Positions 52,101 to 59,040 of a stretch of DNA of 64,000 nucleotides are shown here, piece after piece; position 1 is the stretch's first letter; the number at the start of each line of letters is the position of its first letter. The stretch is from a virus. Under the pieces are notes generated by a model. It had not been told where the DNA came from, searched no databases, and saw only the letters and a program-made list of their open reading frames with translations. The DNA is taken from positions 1 through 64,000 of IMG/VR virus record IMGVR_UViG_3300020190_000023; one strand, written 5' to 3'. Both the position numbers and the translations under genes were made by a program.

Positions 52101-54314
52101 TTATCTAAAAGTTGTTAAATGTCCAAACATTTTTTTTCTTCCGTCATTTTCGGGTATACCAAATTCTAACTTCCATAAGTAGACACCGTCTTGACAGTAG
52201 TTACCATTAAAAGTACCGTCCCACCCAACTAAAGGGTTTTCACTAACCCATATTAATTCTCCCCATCTATTATAGATTTCCATTCTAAAATCATATGGGT
52301 CAAGTCCTGATGTAAATACAGGTTTCCATATATTGTTATGTTCATCTCCATCAGGTGTGAATGAGTTTGGTATATATATCAACTCTTCAGGGCATTCGTC
52401 AATAATAACTGTAGTTTGTTCTGGGTTAGAAATACATCCGTTTGTTGTTGTGGTAACTGAAATTATATAAGTTCCTTCACTACTAAAAGTTTGATTGTAT
52501 GCTTGGGTATTATAAATACTATCAATAAATGACCATTGATTAATTCCTTGAGGATTTGATGTCAATTCAAAATTGATGTTAACCGAATCTCCCATACAAA
52601 CTTCAAAAAATGGGTTTGACGGTGTTAAGGTTTCAATTATCGGTTGTGGGTAAACAATAATTGTCTCGGTTGTTGTAAACAAACATCCACTTTGTGTGTA
52701 AGTATACGTTATAAGATTATTACCAACCGCATTTATGGGAAAAAAATCATTATTTATAACACCATTTCCTGTATAATAACCACCAATAGGTGATGATTCT
52801 AAAGTAACAAATTCGTCATAAGAACAGAATGGACCGACAGGATTTATAAAAGGTGTAAGATTAAAAATAGTTATATCGATTAGTTCTGTTTGAGACTGAC
52901 ATCCGTTTCCGTCAATACCGTATACAGTTATCATGTTATTGTAAAAACCTGATTGGGTACCATTAACGTCAACAGTAATCTGATTTGTTCCTTGTCCGTT
53001 ATTAATAATTCCGTTGGTTGTTGACCAAACATAATTTAAACCCGTAATTAAATTTGTTGTGTTATAAAAATCACTAATAGAATTAATACATATAGTATCC
53101 TCACCAACAATAGGGTTTATAATTAGTGGTGGAGGGTCCATTAATGTAACGTTACTTGTTATTGTACACCCTAAAGCATCTGTTAAAGTAAAAACATAAT
53201 TCCCTGAACATAGGTTGTTTGGATTGAATCCAGATTGGGGTCCATTCCATGAAATTGTTTGAGCTCCATTACCTCCATTCGGAGTTATTATAAGACTACC
53301 ATCACAATACCCGTTACAAGTTGGTTCATTAGATATTATGGTTGGTAAAGGTAAATTAGGTGGACCAGGAACAACTAATACAGTATCAGGACCTAAACCA
53401 AGTGAACCATTACATGTTACCCATCCTGCATTACATGTCGGATATACAAAATGACAGGTGTAACTCGCTCCCGCGGCAGGTGGGTTAACCGTTATTGATG
53501 GACCCGTCCCTATTGGTATAGGATTACCAACCTGATACCAAGTTAATGTCGGAGTCACTACAGGTCCTGAAGGTGTCCATCTCCAAGAATCATTTTGTGC
53601 AACCCAAGCGGTTGAGTTTCTTCCTGGTACTGTTATCCCAATTGTACCTGCTAAATTATGGATACCCTCAACAGAAGTTCCATTTTGCCATTGTAGACAT
53701 GCAGGTTTACTTTGAATGTGATTTTCTATGATATTAGTTGTTTCATAAATTATAATGTGAAACGTACCAAGATTAGAAGTACATGAATACATTGGCATAT
53801 TAACCCAACTAACAATTAATTTACGACAAGGTGCAACTCCTTGAACTTGGTATTTTATTTGACCACCAATTCCAGGGTGCCAATCTTGCCAAGGACCCAT
53901 TATACAATTTTTTGGTACTAAGCCATTAGTTGTTGGTATTGATTGAGAAGTAAATGTTGTTGGTTGGTTTGGCGAAAAAGATATCCATCCGTTAGACCCT
54001 ATCCAAAATTGAGTATACGTCGTACCAAAAAAACAAAAATTAAAACCTATATTAAACGGACCCTGTTGGGAATCATCGGTCATTGTTAAATTAGTACCGT
54101 TATTTACTTGAGCAACGTAAGGTATATTTGTTACATTATAATTTGTTGTTTGATTTGGATTAATACCCCCAACTCCACATTGGGTTAAGTCCGCGGTAAG
54201 TGTTGTTGAGTTGGACCCGCAAGGTAATAATTGGTCAGGACCTAAATATGGACAGTATTGTCCGAAACCGACAAAACTAATTAGGTAGGTTAAAAGTGCT
54301 AAAATATTTCTCAT
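52101..54314 (-). CDS. T9SS type B (gliding-motility-associated C-terminal) cargo protein
   Basis: The protein has 737 residues. A Sec signal peptide (MRNILALLTYLISFVGFGQ) opens it. A beta-rich domain with many Cys and Trp fills ~25-260 (IGFNFCFFGTTYTQFWIGSN). An SprB-like repeat (NEPTCNGYCDGSLIITPNGG) comes near 335-390, then PKD/Ig-like domains. The last ~85 residues are the CHU_C/type B CTD that directs export by the type IX system: PNSFTPDGDEHNNIW, YNRWGELIW, GWDGTFNG, DGVYLWKLEF. This is a complete Bacteroidota surface protein within phage genes. It may alter the host surface or motility; origin by transfer from a host is likely. Confidence 0.9.
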   Translation of the reverse strand: MRNILALLTYLISFVGFGQYCPYLGPDQLLPCGSNSTTLTADLTQCGVGGINPNQTTNYNVTNIPYVAQVNNGTNLTMTDDSQQGPFNIGFNFCFFGTTYTQFWIGSNGWISFSPNQPTTFTSQSIPTTNGLVPKNCIMGPWQDWHPGIGGQIKYQVQGVAPCRKLIVSWVNMPMYSCTSNLGTFHIIIYETTNIIENHIQSKPACLQWQNGTSVEGIHNLAGTIGITVPGRNSTAWVAQNDSWRWTPSGPVVTPTLTWYQVGNPIPIGTGPSITVNPPAAGASYTCHFVYPTCNAGWVTCNGSLGLGPDTVLVVPGPPNLPLPTIISNEPTCNGYCDGSLIITPNGGNGAQTISWNGPQSGFNPNNLCSGNYVFTLTDALGCTITSNVTLMDPPPLIINPIVGEDTICINSISDFYNTTNLITGLNYVWSTTNGIINNGQGTNQITVDVNGTQSGFYNNMITVYGIDGNGCQSQTELIDITIFNLTPFINPVGPFCSYDEFVTLESSPIGGYYTGNGVINNDFFPINAVGNNLITYTYTQSGCLFTTTETIIVYPQPIIETLTPSNPFFEVCMGDSVNINFELTSNPQGINQWSFIDSIYNTQAYNQTFSSEGTYIISVTTTTNGCISNPEQTTVIIDECPEELIYIPNSFTPDGDEHNNIWKPVFTSGLDPYDFRMEIYNRWGELIWVSENPLVGWDGTFNGNYCQDGVYLWKLEFGIPENDGRKKMFGHLTTFR

Positions 54315-54318
54315 AATA

Positions 54319-54326
54319 ATAAATAC
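54319..54326 (-). promoter_or_regulatory. Variant late promoter box (GTATTTAT)
   Basis: The box is 4 nt upstream of the T9SS cargo gene start at 54314. Confidence 0.35.
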
Positions 54327-54399
54327 AAAAACTAAGATTTAAAAGTTGTCACAATAATGTTTTGAATGAGCAAGTCTACCTTATGAATTAATATAAAAT

Positions 54400-54445
54400 A
54401 AAAAAAAGAGGGAAGAATTTAACATTACGTTAGTTCTTCCCTCTT
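54400..54445 (-). terminator. Strong intrinsic terminator of the ncRNA locus
   Basis: A perfect 12-bp stem (AAGAGGGAAGAA with TTCTTCCCTCTT) and a T run at the minus-strand 3' end. It is the first terminator met by transcripts from the three promoters near 56400-56800. Confidence 0.9.
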
Positions 54446-54821
54446 GTTTGTCCTAGGAATCTAAACCTACCGAGTTGTTAGTGAGACAACTACAGAACCC
54501 TGTGACGTTGGGTGGTGACTAGTATTCACGACTATTTGTTTTATGTGTTTTCCGTTTTAAGACCTAAACACTGTGGTTATCATAGTACCCACATCTAAAA
54601 AGAGGTCCCTTACCAATTTTTTTCTCAAACTTCTTCAGTCTTTGGATTGACACCTCAAGGTAGAATTCATTTTTTATTAATTTTTAAGGATTAAAATTGG
54701 TCGTTATCAACTACAGAACAATCACCAAAAACCTTTACGAGAATTTTGAAGGTTAGTTTATACTCATAACTTCACGGGATATCGTTAATTACCGACCTAT
54801 CATTTGTTTGGAGTCACTTAG
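54446..54821 (-). ncRNA. Non-coding 3' segment of the large RNA locus
   Basis: No frame over 60 codons was supplied on either strand here. Short complementary arms are visible on the minus strand, for example GTGG/CCAC around a TATGATAA loop, GTGTTT/AAACAC, and AGTTGT/ACAACT around a seven-nt loop near 54500. The segment runs from the tRNA fragment into the terminator and would be the 3' end of any read-through transcript. I cannot assign a family. Confidence 0.4.
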
Positions 54822-54880
54822 TAGCGGGTGAGGGACTCGAACCCCCGTATTCGGCTTATGAGACCGAGCTGGAAACCACC
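54822..54880 (-). pseudogene. tRNA-Met(CAU) 3' fragment fused to GIY-YIG frame
   Basis: On the minus strand, the anticodon arm TCGGT-CTCATAA-GCCGA (anticodon CAT), the T arm with loop TTCGAGT and a 3' acceptor strand ACCCGCT plus A are recognisable. No complementary AGCGGGT 5' strand or proper D stem exists upstream. The GIY-YIG frame enters here and stops at TAA inside the anticodon loop. The element is probably a tRNA disrupted by insertion of the endonuclease gene. Confidence 0.6.
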
Positions 54881-55392
54881 ACGATATTTTTTGTATAATA
54901 CTGTTTCATTATTTCAGAATGTTTTTTTCTCGTTTCTTCATTTTGAAATCTTAATTTCGCCTTTTCGGAAAGTTTTAGTTTTGTACTTTCACTAAGAACT
55001 CTTTTTCTATTTCCTTCAGAAATTTTATTTCTTGTTTCTTCAGAAAAAATTCTACCTTTACTAATATCTGATAATTTTTGTTTAGTTTCATTAGTATGTT
55101 TTTTTCCTTTGAAATTAGAACCTCCTTCACCCCCCAAGGATTTATTATATGTATCTTTCCTTTTAATGAATTCTTCGGTAACTATCTCTCGTTCTTTTAA
55201 ATCCATTTCATTCTCGGTATTGAATATGAACAAAATTTCTTTAGTGAAAAATTTTTTACCGTATTTCTTTATTGCTTTCTCTAATAAAACACCAGAACCA
55301 AAATAACTATCATTAATATTTTCTGTTTGGTGCTTACCTATGTAAATTTTGTTATTTAACGTATTTGTAATTTTGTAAATTGTATATTTCAT
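54856..55392 (-). CDS. GIY-YIG homing endonuclease with NUMOD3 repeats
   Basis: The protein has 178 residues. The nuclease module opens YTIYKITNTLNNKIYIGKHQ, with the conserved Arg/Lys and FGSGVLLEKAIKKYGKKFF. A Glu-containing helix follows (MDLKEREIVTEEFI), then a DNA-binding tail of NUMOD3-type repeats: KKHTNETKQKLSDISKGR, then SEETRNKISEGNRKR, then a third. The last ~11 residues (IVVVSSSVS-type) are encoded by the tRNA fragment and are probably not original. Such genes invade tRNA and other conserved loci. An ATATTTAT box precedes it. Confidence 0.85.
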   Translation of the reverse strand: MKYTIYKITNTLNNKIYIGKHQTENINDSYFGSGVLLEKAIKKYGKKFFTKEILFIFNTENEMDLKEREIVTEEFIKRKDTYNKSLGGEGGSNFKGKKHTNETKQKLSDISKGRIFSEETRNKISEGNRKRVLSESTKLKLSEKAKLRFQNEETRKKHSEIMKQYYTKNIVVVSSSVS

Positions 55393-55396
55393 ATAT

Positions 55397-55404
55397 ATAA
55401 ATAT
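55397..55404 (-). promoter_or_regulatory. ATATTTAT late promoter box
   Basis: The box is 4 nt upstream of the GIY-YIG start at 55392. Confidence 0.4.
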
Positions 55405-55429
55405 ATCATTTTTAAACTAACGAACTACC

Positions 55430-56374
55430 TTTTTACGTTTAACAATGTATAGCTAAAAAAAGGCTGAGATTACACCTGTTAATTGAGAACCTTTAGAGTC
55501 ATTATTGTTTCTACTCTTATCCACTTCCTTTTAAGAAGTATTCCTCAGTGACGGTCTTTTAGGTTTACCACTCCTTGAGATTTTGGTTACTCTCTTATTA
55601 CTCAACTCTCTTCGAGGATGCCTCCCCAATAAATCCTTGCGGGACTAGAGGTCTTTGGTAAAACTACACTCAGACTTGGGGTCCTTGTGTGCAATGAACG
55701 GCTCATTACTATGTAGTCACCTTTCACCAAAACCTGATGGACACTTTTCCTTTATGTTCTTAAATGTTACTTCAATAATAGTAAAGTTTTTGTGTCGTGG
55801 ATGAATCGAAGTAGTGGTCCACCTTAAGCTCCATTTCCTTTTGAGAAACAGAATACTATACTACTCCGTGAGATATCCCTACCTCCATATTTTAAGATTA
55901 CTTCGTACCAAGACCTTGGTGGGTCTGTGGTAAGGATAGTAGCGACACCACTCGTTCTCTATCTTACCTTCAGGTATTACCCCTTCGGTTTTAAGTCACC
56001 TCTCATATTGGAACCCGCAATCATGTATTTGGAAATACATTTCTCACTTGATTCCTATGGGTTATTCTTATTGGTGTTCCCACCTCAAACAGACAATCCA
56101 CATTGCCTATTCAGTTTTCCATTTCCCTACGAAGTTATCCTCGGTACTACAGGCTCACTGATATCCCACTTGTATACTCGAGTTCGGTTTCCCAAACCGC
56201 AGAACCACTAACACTGATGGTTCCACTTTATCCCCCTTTCGAGGTTTATTTTATGGACTATATACGGCCCAATATCTTTATCAGTTTCAGTTTCAAATCC
56301 TAAGATTTTAATCTACTCCTGAATGGATATCTAAAATTTCAAAGAACGTTATCGGACGTTTCCGATTTGTTTTA
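55430..56374 (-). ncRNA. Candidate large structured non-coding RNA (~0.95 kb)
   Basis: A ~1.1-kb gap (55393-56530) holds no convincing gene. On the minus strand it begins at a consensus host-type promoter (56375-56406) and a boxA-like leader. The region is less A-rich than the coding DNA. It contains clear paired elements: CGGTTT/AAACCG with a three-nt loop near 56190, and a ~10-bp arm GGTAAG-ATAG with CTATCCTTACC near 55930. Location by a tRNA relic in a phage recalls the GOLLD and ROOL large-RNA classes, but I cannot verify membership. It could be novel. Confidence 0.5.
56337..56366 (-). promoter_or_regulatory. P3 leader: hairpin and boxA-like GTTCTTTGAAA
   Basis: After the P3 -7 box comes a hairpin ATCGG/CCGAT (56351-56366) and then GTTCTTTGAAA (56337-56347), close to Bacillus-type rRNA boxA. 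The P1 leader has the same order with ATCAG/CTGAT, a compensatory base-pair change. Confidence 0.55.
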
Positions 56375-56406
56375 CAAAGTTAAGAACAATTTTTTAAACT
56401 TCCAAA
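56375..56406 (-). promoter_or_regulatory. Host-type promoter P3
   Basis: TTTG-N20-TAACTTTG on the minus strand, reading into the large non-coding region. Confidence 0.75.
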
Positions 56407-56482
56407 TTTTTCTCTACTTTTTTTTTCAGATTTAGGAGACCTTTGTTTTACGGTAATTCCAACCTTTATCTGAAAGGTTTTA

Positions 56483-56512
56483 CAAAGTTAAACAATTTTT
56501 TTTAATTGTCAA
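56483..56512 (-). promoter_or_regulatory. Host-type promoter P2
   Basis: TTG-N19-TAACTTTG on the minus strand. It is followed by TAAAACC and a CCTTT/AAAGG hairpin, but no boxA. Confidence 0.7.
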
Positions 56513-56530
56513 GTACTTTGTTAACTTTTT

Positions 56531-56695
56531 TCATTTTCCCTCTACCTCTTCCACTTTAGTTACGTAGACAGTGTATGTCTCGTAAAAATTAGCACGTGCC
56601 TGTGCTAAATTTGGATTTGGGGTGTGGTACCTAACACCGTTTTTTCCAATGTAGGAAAAAATCAAGTTATCAAGAACTTGTGTCCCTTCACTCAT
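56531..56695 (-). CDS. Small protein between promoters P1 and P2
   Basis: This 54-residue frame begins MSEGTQVLDNLIFSYIGKNG and contains RYHTPNPNLAQARANFYETY. The charged C-terminus ends VEEVEGK. It is the only sizeable frame in the P1 transcript and has codon use like its neighbours. It does not resemble a known family. It may be the coding part of an otherwise non-coding locus. Confidence 0.5.
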   Translation of the reverse strand: MSEGTQVLDNLIFSYIGKNGVRYHTPNPNLAQARANFYETYTVYVTKVEEVEGK

Positions 56696-56727
56696 TTTTC
56701 GAGTTTTTAAAAGTTAATACTAAATTA

Positions 56728-56757
56728 TTTAAAAGAACGTTATCAGTTATTTCTGAT
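56728..56757 (-). promoter_or_regulatory. P1 leader: hairpin and boxA-like GTTCTTTTAAA
   Basis: A hairpin ATCAG/CTGAT (56742-56757) precedes GTTCTTTTAAA (56728-56738), arranged exactly as in the P3 leader. Confidence 0.5.
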
Positions 56758-56765
56758 TTGTTTTA

Positions 56766-56795
56766 CAAAGTTAAACATTTTTTTCTTTCTGACAA
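56766..56795 (-). promoter_or_regulatory. Host-type promoter P1
   Basis: TTG-N19-TAACTTTG on the minus strand, upstream of the 56695 small gene. The same initially transcribed TGTAAAACAAATC follows as at P3. Confidence 0.7.
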
Positions 56796-56912
56796 GTACT
56801 TTAAGAAAAAAAAAATAAAAAAGTTCCGAAACAGTCATTTCGGAAATATTGGTTTCTATATTAATTTAATAAAAATTAATTAATTGGTTATTGATTTATA
56901 AACATTAAACCT

Positions 56913-56920
56913 ATATTTAT
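56913..56920 (+). promoter_or_regulatory. ATATTTAT late promoter box
   Basis: The box is 22 nt upstream of the 56943 lipoprotein start. Confidence 0.4.
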
Positions 56921-56942
56921 TGTATCTAAAACAATAAATAAT

Positions 56943-57101
56943 ATGAAAAAGTTAATTTTTGGTGGTCTTATTGTTTTGTTAGCATCATGCGGAGGTGGAG
57001 CAACTTCAAACGAAGTTCCTGCAACTGACAGTGTAAGTACAACAAGTGAAGTTGTTGACTCAACTGCTACAAACAAAGTAGACACGGTAAAAACTAAGTA
57101 A
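56943..57101 (+). CDS. Small lipoprotein
   Basis: The 52-residue protein begins MKKLIFGGLIVLLASCGGGA, a lipoprotein signal with Cys as the predicted lipidated residue after LAS. The mature part is a Ser/Thr/Val-rich ~35 residues (TDSVSTTSEVVDSTATNK) without a domain. CGGG after the lipobox is typical of Bacteroidota lipoproteins sent to the outer membrane surface. It is followed by a terminator. It might act in superinfection exclusion or envelope change; that is speculation. Confidence 0.8.
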   Translation: MKKLIFGGLIVLLASCGGGATSNEVPATDSVSTTSEVVDSTATNKVDTVKTK

Positions 57102-57108
57102 TTTGGTT

Positions 57109-57134
57109 ATCCCCATCGAAAGGTGGGGTTTTTT
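57109..57134 (+). terminator. Intrinsic terminator
   Basis: A CCCCATC / GGTGGGG stem with a GAAA tetraloop and six T directly follows the lipoprotein gene. Confidence 0.9.
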
Positions 57135-58341
57135 ATATCATATTTTTTTTAATACGATTAATCTCATTTAGAAGTTTTTCTTTTTTATTACCAACACTTT
57201 CAGAAGTTGCGAATGGTGCCACAAAACCACTTAATACAGAATCAATTAATGAATCGGCAGCCGTTTGAGCACTACTAGTATCTATTTTTAAAGTTGTTGT
57301 ATTAGTTGTTGAGCTCGTTGATGATTTAGTTGTTGTTGTGGTTGTTGCCGAATCCGTAGTTTGTGAAGTAACTGTGTTATTAAACACGTAAATTGACCCA
57401 TTATAATCCATATAATATTTATTAGGGTTTTGAGTTTTACCGCCTCCGTATCCTTTTTCAGTTAATTTACTTTTTATAACATCATTTAAAATTACATATA
57501 CAGAATCGGGAGTACTGCCAGTTATATTTACCGTAATATTTTTTTCAGACCCAATTGAATTTAAATCAGTTAAAAGATTTTTATTTGTATTTTGGAAATT
57601 TGATTCAGACGGTGTAAAAACAATCTTAGGATAAGAAACTTGTAAAGCACCTTCGGAAATAACTACTTTATTAATCCTATTAATTTTTTCTATTTCATTT
57701 AATAATCTACCCATGTTTTTATTTTTTTTGTTTTCGGATAATCTACCTAAAGCACTAATCAACCCAAGGGTGTTGAAATCCAAACCCTTTGGTTTACTGT
57801 CTGTTGGAGGTGGTGAGGTTGTTGTTTTTGTAGTTTCACTACTATCATCGGAATTGTTATCAGAATCTTCTGATGAGGATGAAGATGAAGTTGAGGTTCC
57901 ATCATCCGATAGTCTTGAGACATGAACATGATGATGGTGATTAGGAAAACCAAACCATAAAACAGCCTTGTCATTCCCCCTTTCTGAATTTACCTTATAA
58001 CCCATACTTTCTAAGGCTTTGACAAATTTTTCTATTTTATCATATATACCTTTCTTTTTAGCATCCTCTTTACTACCATAACCCTTACCATCAAACATCG
58101 CCAAATCAACCGCCAAACCTCCAGGATTGTGTCTTGACCCAGGTCTGTGCCCTGTAACCGCAGTTGTAACACTTGCTTTGGTGCCCGCGATTATTGCAGC
58201 TTTGTCAACATCAGCTAATAAAGATGGATTAATTTTGTCTTTAGATGGTGTACTACTACCAACTACTCTATCTTTAAAATTAATACCTGTGTACTTTGAA
58301 GTATCTACTAATTGTGGTCCTTCTAAAATATAAATTATCAT
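57133..58341 (-). CDS. M15/VanY-like peptidase with Ser/Thr-rich linker
   Basis: The protein has 402 residues. Residues ~40-145 show the M15 (D-Ala-D-Ala carboxypeptidase/VanY-like) metal motif: TGHRPGSRHNPGGLAVDLAM supplies His and Asp, and NHHHHVHVS the third ligand. A Ser/Asp/Thr linker follows at ~148-185 and a helix GRLLNEIEKINRINKVVISE near 225. A second domain of unknown type lies at ~245-335. The end (KKEKLLNEINRIKKNMI) is an amphipathic helix. Likely a cell-wall-cleaving virion or lysis protein. Confidence 0.7.
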   Translation of the reverse strand: MIIYILEGPQLVDTSKYTGINFKDRVVGSSTPSKDKINPSLLADVDKAAIIAGTKASVTTAVTGHRPGSRHNPGGLAVDLAMFDGKGYGSKEDAKKKGIYDKIEKFVKALESMGYKVNSERGNDKAVLWFGFPNHHHHVHVSRLSDDGTSTSSSSSSEDSDNNSDDSSETTKTTTSPPPTDSKPKGLDFNTLGLISALGRLSENKKNKNMGRLLNEIEKINRINKVVISEGALQVSYPKIVFTPSESNFQNTNKNLLTDLNSIGSEKNITVNITGSTPDSVYVILNDVIKSKLTEKGYGGGKTQNPNKYYMDYNGSIYVFNNTVTSQTTDSATTTTTTKSSTSSTTNTTTLKIDTSSAQTAADSLIDSVLSGFVAPFATSESVGNKKEKLLNEINRIKKNMI

Positions 58342-58346
58342 CTCTA

Positions 58347-58354
58347 ATAAATAT
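58347..58354 (-). promoter_or_regulatory. ATATTTAT late promoter box
   Basis: The box is 5 nt upstream of the 58341 start. Confidence 0.45.
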
Positions 58355-58365
58355 AGAGATTTATT

Positions 58366-58974
58366 TTATTGTTCTAAATGGGTCATTAAAACGCCTCCTA
58401 TTTGAGATGCGTGAACTTCTAAATGATTTATAGATTCTATATCAAGCTTAGTTTTTTTCTTGATAAAGTCTAAACCTAATGTACCAATAAATTTGTCATC
58501 AATTGTTTTTATTGCTAATAGATAACCTGATTTACATCCCGTATCTTCCGCAATATATTTTAAACCATATGTTGCAATTGATTCGTCTTTATAATCAGGA
58601 ATTTCTATAACATCGTTATGTAATAACTGATTTATTGATTTTGAAAATAGATTAACGGGTATGTTATGAAAATTTGACTGTACGGATGACGCTCCTGAAC
58701 CTACAGATTCATACATAACTGAAAACTTAGCCATAGATTTTCCTGTCGGGTAGAAATTACCTCCATTATGAAATTGTGTAACCCATACTCTATCGGCATT
58801 AAACTCTTCTCTAATGTGTTCTATTTTTTGATTTATTAATTCACTGACTCTAAGTGTATCATGAACCATGTCAGGTTTTTTCTTATTTTTTTCTAATAAA
58901 TGTCTTATAAATATAACCGTTAAAGGTCCAAATATACCTGTAATAAAGGCAACAATAATTTCTATACTAACCAT
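58366..58974 (-). CDS. Membrane-anchored GAF-like protein
   Basis: The 202-residue protein has one N-terminal membrane helix (IEIIVAFITGIFGPLTVIFI). A basic stretch (RHLLEKNKKKPD) follows, then a GAF-like domain: KIEHIREEFNADRVWVTQFH, SNFHNIPVNLFS, YIAEDTGCKSGYLLAIKTID and FIGTLGLDFI. Its ligand is unknown. It could sense a small molecule at the host inner membrane during infection. Confidence 0.6.
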   Translation of the reverse strand: MVSIEIIVAFITGIFGPLTVIFIRHLLEKNKKKPDMVHDTLRVSELINQKIEHIREEFNADRVWVTQFHNGGNFYPTGKSMAKFSVMYESVGSGASSVQSNFHNIPVNLFSKSINQLLHNDVIEIPDYKDESIATYGLKYIAEDTGCKSGYLLAIKTIDDKFIGTLGLDFIKKKTKLDIESINHLEVHASQIGGVLMTHLEQ

Positions 58975-58991
58975 TTAAGTAATTTTACTTA

Positions 58992-58999
58992 ATAAATAC
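58992..58999 (-). promoter_or_regulatory. Variant late promoter box (GTATTTAT)
   Basis: The box is 17 nt upstream of the 58974 start. Confidence 0.35.
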
Positions 59000-59008
59000 T
59001 TTATAAAA

Positions 59009-59040
59009 AAAAAAAGTATGACTTTTCGTCATACTTTTAT
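59009..59040. terminator. Terminator after RNA ligase gene
   Basis: An 11-bp stem AAAAGTATGAC / GTCATACTTTT with a TTTTC loop, overlapping the end of the 59037 gene. Confidence 0.85.

Noticed and set aside
54470-54530. Hairpin AGTTGT/ACAACT with a seven-nt loop, as in a tRNA-Val-like anticodon arm.
   Set aside because: The following loop lacks the TTCRANN pattern and no acceptor stem pairs, so it does not make a tRNA.
55445-55490. GGCTGAGATTACACC followed by GAACCT, resembling a TPP riboswitch core.
   Set aside because: Other conserved TPP segments (GGGGTGC at the 5' side, GCGTAGGGA at the 3' side) are missing and no thiamine gene is near. It also lies on the plus strand, opposite the transcription of the locus.
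56100-56165. On the minus strand, TGTAGTACCGAGGAT resembles a segment I remember from E. coli tmRNA near its 3' end.
   Set aside because: No T arm, acceptor strand or CCA follows, and the match is from memory. A complete tmRNA lies elsewhere (51664-52061).
55927-56303. Plus-strand frames of 94 and 66 codons in the RNA locus.
   Set aside because: They are antisense to the promoter-driven direction and of low-complexity hydrophobic composition; no motif or start context supports them.
55430-56370. Group I or group II intron carrying the GIY-YIG gene.
   Set aside because: I could not find the conserved group I P7/P3 segments or a group II domain V; the idea remains open for a covariance search.
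56680-56883. Plus-strand 67-codon frame.
   Set aside because: It runs antisense through promoter P1 and its boxA-like leader, and is Phe/Lys-rich from A/T tracts.
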